In this document: one piece after another, positions 1 to 7,157 of the stretch
How positions within the stretch are numbered: the stretch's first letter is position 1
How the letters are laid out: the number at the start of each line of letters is the position of its first letter
Assembly (NCBI GenBank): GCA_029856295.1
Contig: JAHQWS010000027.1
Coordinates: forward strand, 1-10,140
Source of the DNA: Promethearchaeia archaeon
GTDB lineage: Archaea > Asgardarchaeota > Lokiarchaeia > Sigyniarchaeales > SOKP01
Direction: 5' to 3'
Length of the DNA stretch: 10,140 nt
Translations under genes and position numbers: made by a program
The notes under the pieces: generated by a model
What the model saw: the letters and a program-made list of their open reading frames with translations, nothing else
Told to the model about the DNA's origin: nothing
Databases searched by the model: none

Positions 1-1089
1 TGAGAAACACACATAAATTAAGCTCCATGTTGCCCCCATACTTATACCAATACAAATGAAACCTATGATAAAAAATGGAAACTCCCATATGAACATTGTT
101 AATATTAAGAATATAGCCGTACCCCCTGTTCCACACATATAACCTATTCTATTCCCGTATTTACGGGCAATTGTAATCCAAAATGGAGCAGAAGCCACAC
201 TTGCTAGAAGGAATGCAAATAATGCTATTAATACAGTGTATTGATCTTCATTAACAACATATTGTGTCCAGTATGGAACTGAGGCAAGCATGAGTACCAT
301 TACAGTGGTTTGAGCCAGATATGCCATGAGATATGCTATGAAGTTCTTTTGTTTAAAGGCAAATTTCATTTTACTAATAAACGTTTCTTGAGCGTCCTCT
401 TTTATAACCATCTGAAAAGTGCGTTCTATCATTTCTCTATCTTCACGCATACCAGGAAGTATTAATATAGCTGTGACAATACATATTATAGACACTATCA
501 TTCCCACAGTAACATACGAAGGAATGTTTGTACCCGGGCCCCCAGTTGTTATGAATAATACCGGTAACATCATTCCTAACGTTAACCCTACTAAAGAATA
601 AAGAATTTGAATGCCTCCAACTTTAGTCCGTTCCTTCTGCGAACGGAATTTGTCAGGGAACATTTTTTGCCAATTTATCATCATAAATGAAAAAAGTGTA
701 TCAAAGACACATAAAGCCACTAACAGCCAAATAAAAACTGCTATATCATTCCCTGTAGGCGGCAAGAATATAAAAACAAACATTAACGAACACGGAATAG
801 ACGCAATCATAAACCAAGTGAATCTTTTTCCCTTACGTCTCATAAATTTAATTGTGGATTTGTCAGATATATGCCCGGCAATAGGGTCGTTTATCATATT
901 CCAAAGCCCGTATATAGAAATTGCTATAGTTATAAAAATAATAGGTAGAAATACCTCCGTCTCATAGAACTTGAAAACCATTATGCCTAAAGCTGTGATA
1001 ATAAAATCGTCGAACAAACTTCCAAGGGCATATGACGCATGCGTCTTAGTGGAATGCTCAATTTCATTAATTTCTTTTTCATTGCTCAT
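1..1089 (-). CDS. GPH/MelB-type sugar:cation symporter, C-terminus beyond window
   Basis: The reading frame is open for 363 codons from an ATG at 1089 to the left edge, so the C-terminal part (probably about two of twelve helices plus the tail) is missing. The protein is strongly hydrophobic with at least nine or ten membrane segments. After helix 2 it has NDPIAGHISDKS (residues 67-78) followed by the basic loop RRKGKR (84-89), the hallmark loop of the glycoside-pentoside-hexuronide family within the major facilitator superfamily. WITIARKYGNR (304-314) is the equivalent loop in the second half. Family members import sugars, glycosides or uronates with Na+ or H+; the substrate cannot be read from sequence. 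The ATG is preceded by a strong Shine-Dalgarno site. The gene lies 127 bp downstream of the enolase-superfamily gene on the same strand, which suggests import of a sugar or sugar acid for that enzyme. Family call is firm, substrate unknown. Confidence 0.9.
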   Translation of the reverse strand, partial: MSNEKEINEIEHSTKTHASYALGSLFDDFIITALGIMVFKFYETEVFLPIIFITIAISIYGLWNMINDPIAGHISDKSTIKFMRRKGKRFTWFMIASIPCSLMFVFIFLPPTGNDIAVFIWLLVALCVFDTLFSFMMINWQKMFPDKFRSQKERTKVGGIQILYSLVGLTLGMMLPVLFITTGGPGTNIPSYVTVGMIVSIICIVTAILILPGMREDREMIERTFQMVIKEDAQETFISKMKFAFKQKNFIAYLMAYLAQTTVMVLMLASVPYWTQYVVNEDQYTVLIALFAFLLASVASAPFWITIARKYGNRIGYMCGTGGTAIFLILTMFIWEFPFFIIGFICIGISMGATWSLIYVCFS

Positions 1090-1096
1090 AACTTTT

Positions 1097-1103
1097 CTCC
1101 TTT
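1097..1103 (-). promoter_or_regulatory. Strong Shine-Dalgarno site of the symporter
   Basis: On the minus strand AAAGGAG ends seven bases before the ATG at 1089. It is the best ribosome binding site in the window and fixes the symporter start. The kinase, response regulator and mannosidase genes have no comparable site. Confidence 0.75.
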
Positions 1104-1162
1104 AAATGTCTTAATTTTGAACTTAAAATGTCTTAATTTGAACTTAAAATGTCTTAATTTGA
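1104..1162 (-). repeat. Tandem direct repeat (about 2.8 copies, 21-22 bp) before the symporter
   Basis: Three successive copies of AAATGTCTTAATTT (plus-strand reading) begin at 1104, 1126 and 1147. The first two are followed by a GAACTTA spacer; the third breaks off into GATAATTTT. The period of 21-22 bp equals two helical turns, so bound proteins would sit on one face of the DNA. Each core reads AAAT, six bases, ATTT on the minus strand once flanks are included, a weak inverted symmetry. The array lies between the TATA-like box and the Shine-Dalgarno site of the symporter, across the likely transcription start and leader. An operator array is the natural reading; simple replication slippage in AT-rich DNA is the alternative. 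Confidence 0.7.
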
Positions 1163-1165
1163 TAA

Positions 1166-1173
1166 TTTTATAT
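1166..1173 (-). promoter_or_regulatory. Archaeal TATA-like box of the symporter
   Basis: On the minus strand ATATAAAA lies about 77 bases before the symporter ATG. With the usual archaeal spacing of about 25 bases, transcription would start near 1143-1148. That gives a leader of roughly 55 bases containing the first two repeat copies, with the third copy at or just upstream of the start. This would let the symporter be controlled separately from the upstream enzyme gene. Based on the motif alone. Confidence 0.4.
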
Positions 1174-1216
1174 GGATAATTTTACAAATGAATGATAAAT
1201 TAAAAATTATTGCAAA

Positions 1217-2386
1217 TTATTTTTTCAATATTGTGGTTTCTGCGATTGCATATCTTTGCAGTGCATTTTCATCCAGCTCAACTCCCCAACCAGGTCCCTC
1301 TGGAACTTTCGCCGTACCTACACTATAATCGATAGGCTTTACAATAAGGTCATCTTCCATCATCTCATCACCGAATAATTCAGTAGCATGAGCAATTGAA
1401 TAATATTGTCCGGCATGAAAATATATATGCATGGCAGATGCAATTCCAAGGGGTTGGTTATGTAATACCACGGTGAGACCCTTACTTATCGCATAATCCA
1501 ATGCTTTTAAAGCATTCGTAACTCCCCCGGGTCGTTCTGAATTTATTCCAAGAACGCCAACAGCATCCAATTCAACTAAAGTGATAAAATCTCGTAGAGA
1601 AGAATATCCCTCATGCGACATTAATGGGGTATCTACCCTTTTTTGCACATATGCCATACCTAAGTAATCATCCTTGCGGACAGGCTGCTCAGCATAATCT
1701 ATACCAAAAGGCTCAATAGCTTTAATGGCACGAACTGCCATAGATGGCGTATATGCTTGATTGTAATCTACGCGCAATCTAATCTCATTTCCTAATGCAC
1801 GTCGAATATTCTGACAAATTTCTACGTCTTCTTGGATACTCTTTCCGAGTTTTAATCGAAAAGTTCGGAATCCCCTCTTAAAATAGCTTCTAACTAACCC
1901 TTTCATTAACATAGGAGATCCAAGGGGTATGAGGGCTGCGAGCGGTATTTCATCCACATTTCTACCTCCCATGAAACAACAAGCGGGGAGCCCTGTTAAT
2001 TTCCCCATCAAATCGTAACATGCCATGTCTAACAAACCCTTTGCATTTTCACTGCGGGCTATGTTATTATCCATTCTCCAATTAATTTTCTCGATATTGA
2101 ACGGGCTCTCTCCTAATACATAATTAGCCAATCCTCCTTTTACGGCATCAATAATTTGTAATGGAGAGACTCCCGATTCTGGCAGCCAAACAAATGATTC
2201 TGCAATGCCTTCAGTTCCATCATTACTAATTAGTTTCGCAATTACAAAATCACCTCCGAGCCATGCCTCTTCAGCGGGGATGGCCATCCCTAATGTCCCT
2301 TCTCCTTCCCCCATAGCCTTTCTCACAACTTCTTTAAAAGGTACATACAACGGGGTAAGTTCAATACGTACAATCTCGTGCTTCAA
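1217..2386 (-). CDS. Enolase-superfamily enzyme (mandelate racemase/muconate lactonizing type), probable sugar-acid dehydratase or epimerase
   Basis: A 389-residue protein of normal family length with an N-terminal capping domain (about 1-130) and a TIM-barrel domain (about 140-370). Metal ligands are D207 (RVDYNQ), E233 (YAEQP) and E259 (SHEG); the 26/26 spacing matches mandelate racemase D195/E221/E247 exactly. H309 in HNQPLG lies 50 residues after E259, as H297 lies after E247 in mandelate racemase, so the general-base His is present. The Asp that pairs with this His is replaced by N282 at the same spacing (23 after the third ligand). The usual K-x-K is R177-L-K179. These enzymes abstract the proton alpha to a carboxylate using Mg2+; many dehydrate aldonic or aldaric acids. 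Substrate is not readable. No signal peptide, so cytoplasmic. The start is TTG; no in-frame ATG or GTG lies between it and the upstream stop at 2399-2401. Confidence 0.88.
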   Translation of the reverse strand: MKHEIVRIELTPLYVPFKEVVRKAMGEGEGTLGMAIPAEEAWLGGDFVIAKLISNDGTEGIAESFVWLPESGVSPLQIIDAVKGGLANYVLGESPFNIEKINWRMDNNIARSENAKGLLDMACYDLMGKLTGLPACCFMGGRNVDEIPLAALIPLGSPMLMKGLVRSYFKRGFRTFRLKLGKSIQEDVEICQNIRRALGNEIRLRVDYNQAYTPSMAVRAIKAIEPFGIDYAEQPVRKDDYLGMAYVQKRVDTPLMSHEGYSSLRDFITLVELDAVGVLGINSERPGGVTNALKALDYAISKGLTVVLHNQPLGIASAMHIYFHAGQYYSIAHATELFGDEMMEDDLIVKPIDYSVGTAKVPEGPGWGVELDENALQRYAIAETTILKK

Positions 2387-2430
2387 TTTAAACCATCTCT
2401 ATTTCTTAATATTGACTTTTTTAATTTTCA

Positions 2431-2438
2431 TAAATAAA
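2431..2438 (-). promoter_or_regulatory. Candidate TATA-like box of the enolase-superfamily gene
   Basis: TTTATTTA on the minus strand lies about 45 bases before the TTG start, which would put transcription initiation near 2405-2410 and leave a leader of about 20 bases. The surrounding DNA is extremely AT-rich, so other matches are possible. Confidence 0.25.
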
Positions 2439-2540
2439 AGTTACTGCATTAGAGTAAATTAATTTAATTTGCTCATAGTTAATTAAAACATTTAGACTGT
2501 TTATAATTTCATAAATTATTTATTTTTAAAATAAAAAAAT

Positions 2541-2568
2541 TAAATATAACTAATAAGATATATATAAT
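2541..2568 (+). promoter_or_regulatory. Candidate promoter of the plus-strand small-protein pair
   Basis: Two TATA-like elements, TAAATATA at 2541-2548 and ATATATATAAT at 2558-2568, lie within 45 bases upstream of the ATG at 2585. The first would place the transcription start near 2570-2575, giving a very short leader. Both sit in the AT-rich intergenic region shared with the divergent enolase-superfamily gene. Confidence 0.3.
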
Positions 2569-2570
2569 CA

Positions 2571-2576
2571 AGGGGA
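2571..2576 (+). promoter_or_regulatory. Possible Shine-Dalgarno site of the 63-residue protein
   Basis: AGGGGA ends eight bases before the ATG at 2585, the only GC-rich run nearby. It supports this ATG as a real translation start. Confidence 0.4.
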
Positions 2577-2584
2577 TTATAATT

Positions 2585-2776
2585 ATGAGTTTAGATTGGA
2601 TTTCTTATTTGAGCTTGATTTATTCAATTGGAGGTATCATATTTTTTGTATATAGTTTAATCTTGGTTAAAAATATTAAGGAATTATTTCCTGGCACGAA
2701 AATAATTAAGAAATGGATCATAATCCAAGCGCTAATCGTCAAAACAATCCATCTAGAATCCTCATCTAATAAATAA
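2585..2776 (+). CDS. Small membrane protein, 63 residues
   Basis: Function not recognised. A hydrophobic segment (about residues 5-28, WISYLSLIYSIGG onward) forms one clear membrane helix. It is followed by a basic stretch, KNIKELFPGTKIIKKW (residues 29-44), and a second short hydrophobic run (about 44-52) that stops before becoming a full helix; the tail is hydrophilic. The positive loop suggests the C-terminal side is cytoplasmic. The helix-basic loop-helix layout resembles the start of a multi-pass membrane sensor domain, so this could be a truncated remnant; I cannot prove that. Support for a real gene comes from the upstream TATA-like elements, the AGGGGA site and the co-directional gene only 13 bases downstream, with which it probably forms an operon. 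No homologue can be named from sequence alone. Confidence 0.55.
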   Translation: MSLDWISYLSLIYSIGGIIFFVYSLILVKNIKELFPGTKIIKKWIIIQALIVKTIHLESSSNK

Positions 2777-2789
2777 AGAGACGGTCCTA

Positions 2790-3206
2790 ATGCCAAAAAA
2801 TTCAAAAATGTCTTCTGTTCTTAAGGAACTCTGGGTATTCTCACGGGCAGGAATTCCGATTGTAGAAATTTCTAAGGATACTGGGTTAAATAAATTTTTA
2901 ATGGGAAGTTTTGTTTCTGCGATCAAAATCTATAGCCAACATCTCAGCGAAAAAGGTCTAAACAGCTTTATATTAGAAAACCATAAATTTATTCTTAAAT
3001 CACTACTCGATGGTAATGCGATTCTTATATGCAGAACCGATGTAAATATGAAAGATAAAAAAATAGATAAACAATGCGACGTAATTGCCCGAATATTCGA
3101 AAAATTATATAAGCCCGAGGATGTTAAAAAATGGGACGGGACTCTCTCTTATTTTGATGAATTTAAAGAAAAATTATATCTCTTCTTTAAGATGAGTAGC
3201 TTATAA
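2790..3206 (+). CDS. Stand-alone longin/roadblock-like protein, 138 residues
   Basis: A small soluble protein with an N-terminal beta-hairpin pattern, LKELWVFSRAGIPIVEI (residues 11-27), then LMGSFVSAIKIYSQHL (37-52), a strand-rich middle (FILENHKFILKSL and AILICRTDVN, about 60-86) and two amphipathic helices at the C-terminus (about 93-136). This order of hairpin, helix, strands and helices, with a hydrophobic first strand followed by a turn containing Gly, is the layout of longin/roadblock (profilin-like) domains, which are numerous in Asgard archaea and elsewhere regulate or scaffold small GTPases. The assignment rests on pattern, not on an alignment. The gene follows the 63-residue membrane protein after 13 bases, suggesting co-translation and possibly a membrane-tethered pair. 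A second in-frame ATG lies six codons in, so the start could be there. It converges on the GH38 gene. Confidence 0.6.
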   Translation: MPKNSKMSSVLKELWVFSRAGIPIVEISKDTGLNKFLMGSFVSAIKIYSQHLSEKGLNSFILENHKFILKSLLDGNAILICRTDVNMKDKKIDKQCDVIARIFEKLYKPEDVKKWDGTLSYFDEFKEKLYLFFKMSSL

Positions 3207-3265
3207 TGTAAGGAGCTGAAGTTACAGTCTAATTTTATTCCCGAAACCTTAATATGTTTATCATT

Positions 3266-3276
3266 AAAATAAAAAA
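3266..3276 (-). terminator. Oligo-T termination signal after the GH38 gene
   Basis: Read on the minus strand, TTTTTTATTTT begins 17 bases after the TAA of the mannosidase gene, inside the 86-base gap between convergent genes. Archaeal RNA polymerase terminates at such T-tracts without a hairpin. Weak evidence because of the AT-rich background. Confidence 0.35.
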
Positions 3277-3292
3277 TGTTATTATCTCTTAG

Positions 3293-6094
3293 TTAAGACC
3301 TACCAAGATCAATTTTAATAGTCGCAATTACATGGGATTCCATTTTAAGTTCAAGATAATTTCCATTTATTTGGAGTAAATTCGCTTTTATCTCGTTTTT
3401 CGGGATTTCCTCTAATAGATTAGCAATCTCAGCATGTTTTATGGTTATTTCTTGAAAGAATCTTAGTTTAACTTTTTGAGAACTCGATGCAAGGTTATAT
3501 AGCCTTACAATTAAAGAATTACCTTCTTCCGATTTCTTTAAAGCGCTTAGTAAAACGTTTTTGTTATCGATTTCTAAGAAGCTCATACTTTCAGGTAAAT
3601 ACGGCTCAAATTCTTTAACGGCGACATTTTTAAATATCTGAAAAACAGAAGAAGGAGATAAAATTAGCTTATCATTTTGTCTTATGATATTCTTTACGGT
3701 ATCTGGTATGATTGTCATTAAAGGATTGTTAAATTCTTTACCAATTATGTGAAACTCGGCATCTAAATAATCTCTTTTCTCATTTCTGATACACAATGAT
3801 AAATTAAAATCATATTTTCCTAGACATTGAGCTTCAGGTGTATGTAAAGGAGGACCTGCAATAGCGCTCCTTATACCCGTCCTTGTCGCAAGATCTCCAC
3901 GTGAAAGCCATCCAACACATCTTAGTAGGGTTATGGCAAGTTTAATTGTTCCGTTATTATCTTTAATAGCCTCGTACTCAGGTAAACCTTTATTGAATAC
4001 AGCAAAACAAGTGGCATCATCTTGGACACACACAAAATCCTTTTGATGATTTGTAGGCAGAGCTTTCTGAGCCCATCCAGTACTGTTAGGTAATTCTATA
4101 TTTCTTGGAATAATATAAAAATGACCATCAGCAAAAACTTTCTTACTCCTGACTTTAGATGAGAAGATAGCCCTAATTCTATGATCTTGGCTATGGTTAT
4201 CAATCTTTATTTTGAAATCTATGCGATTAATTCCTTTATATAAAGTGATATATACGCTGATTTTGTTTAGTGTTAATTTTTCTTCTCGTTTCGTTCTATC
4301 TTTCGTTAAGGAAATTGGTAAGTTAAGTATCATATTAAGCTTCAATGTTTTTTGAGAGGGCCCATCTATCTTCAAACTTGTTTTTAGTTGAGTTGAGTCT
4401 TGTAAAGTAAATTTTTTGTCTATTCCACCCTTTTTAGGGCCAGAAAAATCGTATTCATCACCCCAATCACCTACATCTTCAAATTGTAATATACCCTCAT
4501 ATAAGGTTTCACTTTTCCTATCTAATAAATCAATCTGTCCATTAGAATTAACTGTCACTTTATAGTGTTCGTTTTCAATACTGTTCCGGTTTAAATCAAG
4601 TTCTTTTATAGTTTTAACAGTCTTTTCAGGGTTATTATGAGACGCATAATAAACTTTATATCCACATGCGGGAACCTCGGCTATGAAATTAACTCGATAA
4701 GTAGCATTTGGCTCAATCCAATGTCTCGGTTTCTCTTTTATCTTAAAAACTTGGTATTCTATATTATTACCCTCATAATCAACTATTGCCAATTCACTCC
4801 GAATTTCATTAGGATCCTTATTTGCGAGGACAATTACATCAAAATATGATATATCTTTCCTCTCCCACGGCAGGGGATTATAAATTATGATTGGAATTCT
4901 CCCATTTTCTTTTCTATTAAACTTAATTAAATCAGATAAATAAATGGATGAATTTTTTGTAATTTCATTAGCAATTTGTTCGGCCCACTGAAACCTGGTT
5001 TTCATTTCTTCATGGACTTCATCGATACTACATCCGCATATAGAATCGTGGGGATGATTTTTTAGCAACCATTTAAGTCCCGTCCAGAGATAAGCATTCG
5101 GATAGCTGAATTTATTATACTTATCAAGCGCCCAGGTAATAGCAGAAAGGGGTTCTGCATATTTTTCATATAAATGTTCGATTTCCGTATTTTTTTGCTT
5201 TATCCACATTCTCGCAGAAAACACTCCCGATAGGAGCGGATGATATTTTCCTCCTCTGAGTTCTCCCTCAAAACTTTTTAATGTAGGATTTGCTGATAAA
5301 ACCAGACTTATGTAATTTTCAAAATCATTTATTTCCATAAAACTATTGGGATTTACCTCATTCCATTGCTTAAGGATTTCCGGAACTTCAGGTTGTGCAA
5401 ATAAATGATCGGAACCGTTATTTAATAAGACAATATCCGTTGCCGTATGCTTTTCTAGTCTCCCTATAGCCTTTTTAAGTTGTTTGAGTGCAGTTTGATA
5501 TTTTCCATCGATAATACTGGTATTAAGATTTGCCGCAGAGGAATAGCCGTGAAGTAAATGGATAGTTAAAGTCGATGCGCTGTTCCCCGGTGCGTTCCAT
5601 ATGAATTCCATATTTAAATTGTTTTCCTCAAACTCGTTTCCAAACCCTCTCATAAATAACATTGATGGAATTTCACATCCCTGCAATATTTGGGGTAATT
5701 GTGCTATATGACCAAAAGGGTCCGGGATATATCCAGCTTTCATAACTTTACCGAATCTCCTCCCAATTATGTGTCCTAGCATTAAATTTCGAATAATAGA
5801 TTCTCCACTTACTAAGAATCCATCAGGTAATACATACATGGGACCAATCGAAAGCCGATCTTCTTTCACAAATTTTTCAATAATTTCTTGATTTTCTGGT
5901 CTTACTTCCAAGTAATCTTCTAACGGTATTACCTGACCATCTAATGTGAATTTTCTGAATTTGGGATCGTTTTTGAGAATATCTAACAGCTTATCCATCA
6001 TTATTACAAGATAGGCTCTAAATTCGTTAAATGTCATGTACCATTCACGATCCCAGTGAGTCGTGGGAACTATAATTATCTTATTTGCTTTCAT
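3293..6094 (-). CDS. GH38 alpha-mannosidase (cytoplasmic; mannosylglycerate hydrolase-like architecture)
   Basis: A 933-residue glycoside hydrolase of family 38, close in length to bacterial and archaeal members (about 850-1050). The catalytic domain opens with VPTTHWDREW (residues 9-18), giving zinc ligands H13 and D15. The nucleophile D125, also a zinc ligand, is in YIPDPFGHIAQLPQIL (122-137), and the fourth ligand H349 is in HPHDSICGCSIDEVHEEM (347-364). RMWIKQKN (295-302) matches the conserved substrate-binding helix. Residues from about 400 to the end are the beta-rich domains typical of the family. All catalytic residues are present, so it should be an active retaining enzyme that removes alpha-linked mannose from small glycans or mannosylglycerate; the exact linkage is not readable. 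There is no signal peptide, so it acts in the cytoplasm on imported or internally recycled glycans. It lies 104 bases downstream of the response regulator on the same strand. The ATG at 6094 puts the HWDREW motif at the usual place; no clear Shine-Dalgarno site is seen. Confidence 0.93.
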   Translation of the reverse strand: MKANKIIIVPTTHWDREWYMTFNEFRAYLVIMMDKLLDILKNDPKFRKFTLDGQVIPLEDYLEVRPENQEIIEKFVKEDRLSIGPMYVLPDGFLVSGESIIRNLMLGHIIGRRFGKVMKAGYIPDPFGHIAQLPQILQGCEIPSMLFMRGFGNEFEENNLNMEFIWNAPGNSASTLTIHLLHGYSSAANLNTSIIDGKYQTALKQLKKAIGRLEKHTATDIVLLNNGSDHLFAQPEVPEILKQWNEVNPNSFMEINDFENYISLVLSANPTLKSFEGELRGGKYHPLLSGVFSARMWIKQKNTEIEHLYEKYAEPLSAITWALDKYNKFSYPNAYLWTGLKWLLKNHPHDSICGCSIDEVHEEMKTRFQWAEQIANEITKNSSIYLSDLIKFNRKENGRIPIIIYNPLPWERKDISYFDVIVLANKDPNEIRSELAIVDYEGNNIEYQVFKIKEKPRHWIEPNATYRVNFIAEVPACGYKVYYASHNNPEKTVKTIKELDLNRNSIENEHYKVTVNSNGQIDLLDRKSETLYEGILQFEDVGDWGDEYDFSGPKKGGIDKKFTLQDSTQLKTSLKIDGPSQKTLKLNMILNLPISLTKDRTKREEKLTLNKISVYITLYKGINRIDFKIKIDNHSQDHRIRAIFSSKVRSKKVFADGHFYIIPRNIELPNSTGWAQKALPTNHQKDFVCVQDDATCFAVFNKGLPEYEAIKDNNGTIKLAITLLRCVGWLSRGDLATRTGIRSAIAGPPLHTPEAQCLGKYDFNLSLCIRNEKRDYLDAEFHIIGKEFNNPLMTIIPDTVKNIIRQNDKLILSPSSVFQIFKNVAVKEFEPYLPESMSFLEIDNKNVLLSALKKSEEGNSLIVRLYNLASSSQKVKLRFFQEITIKHAEIANLLEEIPKNEIKANLLQINGNYLELKMESHVIATIKIDLGRS

Positions 6095-6151
6095 ATTATC
6101 AAACGAGTTTTTTATCTATTACCTTATCTTTTGAGATTATTATTATTAATT

Positions 6152-6162
6152 GTTATTATAAA
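6152..6162 (-). promoter_or_regulatory. Candidate TATA-like box of the GH38 gene
   Basis: TTTATAATAAC on the minus strand lies about 60 bases before the mannosidase ATG, in the 104-base gap after the response regulator. It would allow the mannosidase to be transcribed apart from the signalling pair. Motif-only evidence in AT-rich DNA. Confidence 0.3.
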
Positions 6163-6198
6163 TTACTTTTAAAATATGGGAAATTACTAATTTAAAGA

Positions 6199-7086
6199 TT
6201 ATAGAGTAGGCGTCGATAACACATTTGAAAGGTCTTCCCAATATGCTTTTATATCCCATTCTTCATTCTTTTTTAATTTGAGAGAAAGATTTCTAAAGAT
6301 TTTCTTGATTTCGAATGATTCAAAGTAGTTTATTTTGGGAGCAATAACTGCAATCATAAATTGTCTTTCTCCCCCTCTTGAGGTTTTATCTTGATAGGCA
6401 TCAAAAAGAATATACCCATATTTTTTTATGTTTTCAATATTTAACAAAAGTCCTTCTGCTTCAGTTATATCTTCATTTCCATAAATCGAAACAGTAGCTT
6501 GAAATAGTTGGGATCCTACATCCCTAATTGGGATTGGTAAATATCCTTCTTTCGGATAGTAATCTTTTAGTTGGGGGCCAATTCGATCATCCCATATGAC
6601 TATCAATAAATGGACTAAGTTTTTTTCTTCCTCAGATATCGATGCCTTGCTTTCTATATTTAATGATAAGAGCAACTCTTCGAATTTTTGATTAATAGAT
6701 TTTATTTTTTTATTTCGAGCGACTTTACCAGCTACAGCAGCAATCAAATCATCTTCATTAAAGGGTTTAGTAATATAATCATCAACACCCAACATTTTTC
6801 CAAACCGAATTTCTTCGGGTGATGATCGAGCTGAAAGAAATATGAATGGTATCCTATTCCAACGTATATTTTCAAAAATGGCATTGAAAAAATCATAACC
6901 ATTCATTTTTGGCATCATAATATCACTTATTATTACTTCTGGAGGTGTTTCAAGTTCATTAAGGAGTTTTAGTGCCTTTTCTCCATTTTCAGCTGTAATT
7001 ACTTGAAACCCATTTGCTTCTAAAATTAACTTGATACTAAACAAAATGTCTGTATTATCTTCAACAACAAGAATAAGTGGCTTCAA
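6199..7086 (-). CDS. Response regulator with a C-terminal longin-like output domain
   Basis: Residues 1-125 form a complete receiver domain: acidic pair E9/D10, phospho-acceptor D55 (IISDIMMPKMNGYD), S85 (FLSA) and K107 (TKPF) are all present, so it should accept phosphate from a histidine kinase. A charged linker (about 126-155) leads to a second domain (about 157-290) that begins LVHLLIVIWDDRIGPQLKDY (157-176) and continues with alternating strands (ILFDAYQDK, FMIAVIAPKI) and a C-terminal helix pair. There is no helix-turn-helix, GGDEF, HD or methylesterase motif. The hydrophobic strand, DxxxGP turn and following strands fit a longin/roadblock-type fold of the kind common in Asgard archaea; this is pattern-based inference. 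The gene lies 71 bases after the sensor kinase and is its likely partner. The start is TTG at 7086, chosen because it places KPLILVVEDN at the normal N-terminus; the frame stays open upstream to a TGA at 7165-7167 but contains no ATG, and no Shine-Dalgarno site is seen. Confidence 0.87.
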   Translation of the reverse strand: MKPLILVVEDNTDILFSIKLILEANGFQVITAENGEKALKLLNELETPPEVIISDIMMPKMNGYDFFNAIFENIRWNRIPFIFLSARSSPEEIRFGKMLGVDDYITKPFNEDDLIAAVAGKVARNKKIKSINQKFEELLLSLNIESKASISEEEKNLVHLLIVIWDDRIGPQLKDYYPKEGYLPIPIRDVGSQLFQATVSIYGNEDITEAEGLLLNIENIKKYGYILFDAYQDKTSRGGERQFMIAVIAPKINYFESFEIKKIFRNLSLKLKKNEEWDIKAYWEDLSNVLSTPTL

Positions 7087-7157
7087 GCTAAATTTATCGT
7101 ATTTCTCTTTATTATAATCAATAATTGTTCTAAAGGTTTTTATAATTTTTTTTAAAA

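Noticed and set aside
419..967. Two plus-strand open frames of 60 and 118 codons
   Set aside because: They lie antisense inside the symporter gene, whose translation gives clear family motifs; the plus-strand peptides are low-complexity shadows.
1104..1162. Possible CRISPR mini-array
   Set aside because: The copies are nearly contiguous, with only a seven-base spacer that is itself repeated; there are no unique spacers and no cas genes.
2205..2462. Plus-strand open frame of 85 codons across the start of the enolase-superfamily gene
   Set aside because: Antisense shadow of a well-supported gene, with no promoter or recognisable domain.
2620..2805. Minus-strand open frame of 61 codons opposite the small membrane protein
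   Set aside because: The plus-strand frame has TATA-like elements, a GGGG-type ribosome site and a co-directional partner; the minus frame has none of these and overlaps the start of the longin-like gene.
4637..4849. Plus-strand open frame of 70 codons
   Set aside because: Antisense shadow inside the GH38 gene.
6137..6162. ATT/AAT triplet run between the regulator and GH38 genes
   Set aside because: A simple AT-rich run normal for intergenic DNA in this genome; only the TATA-like part is kept as a weak promoter candidate.
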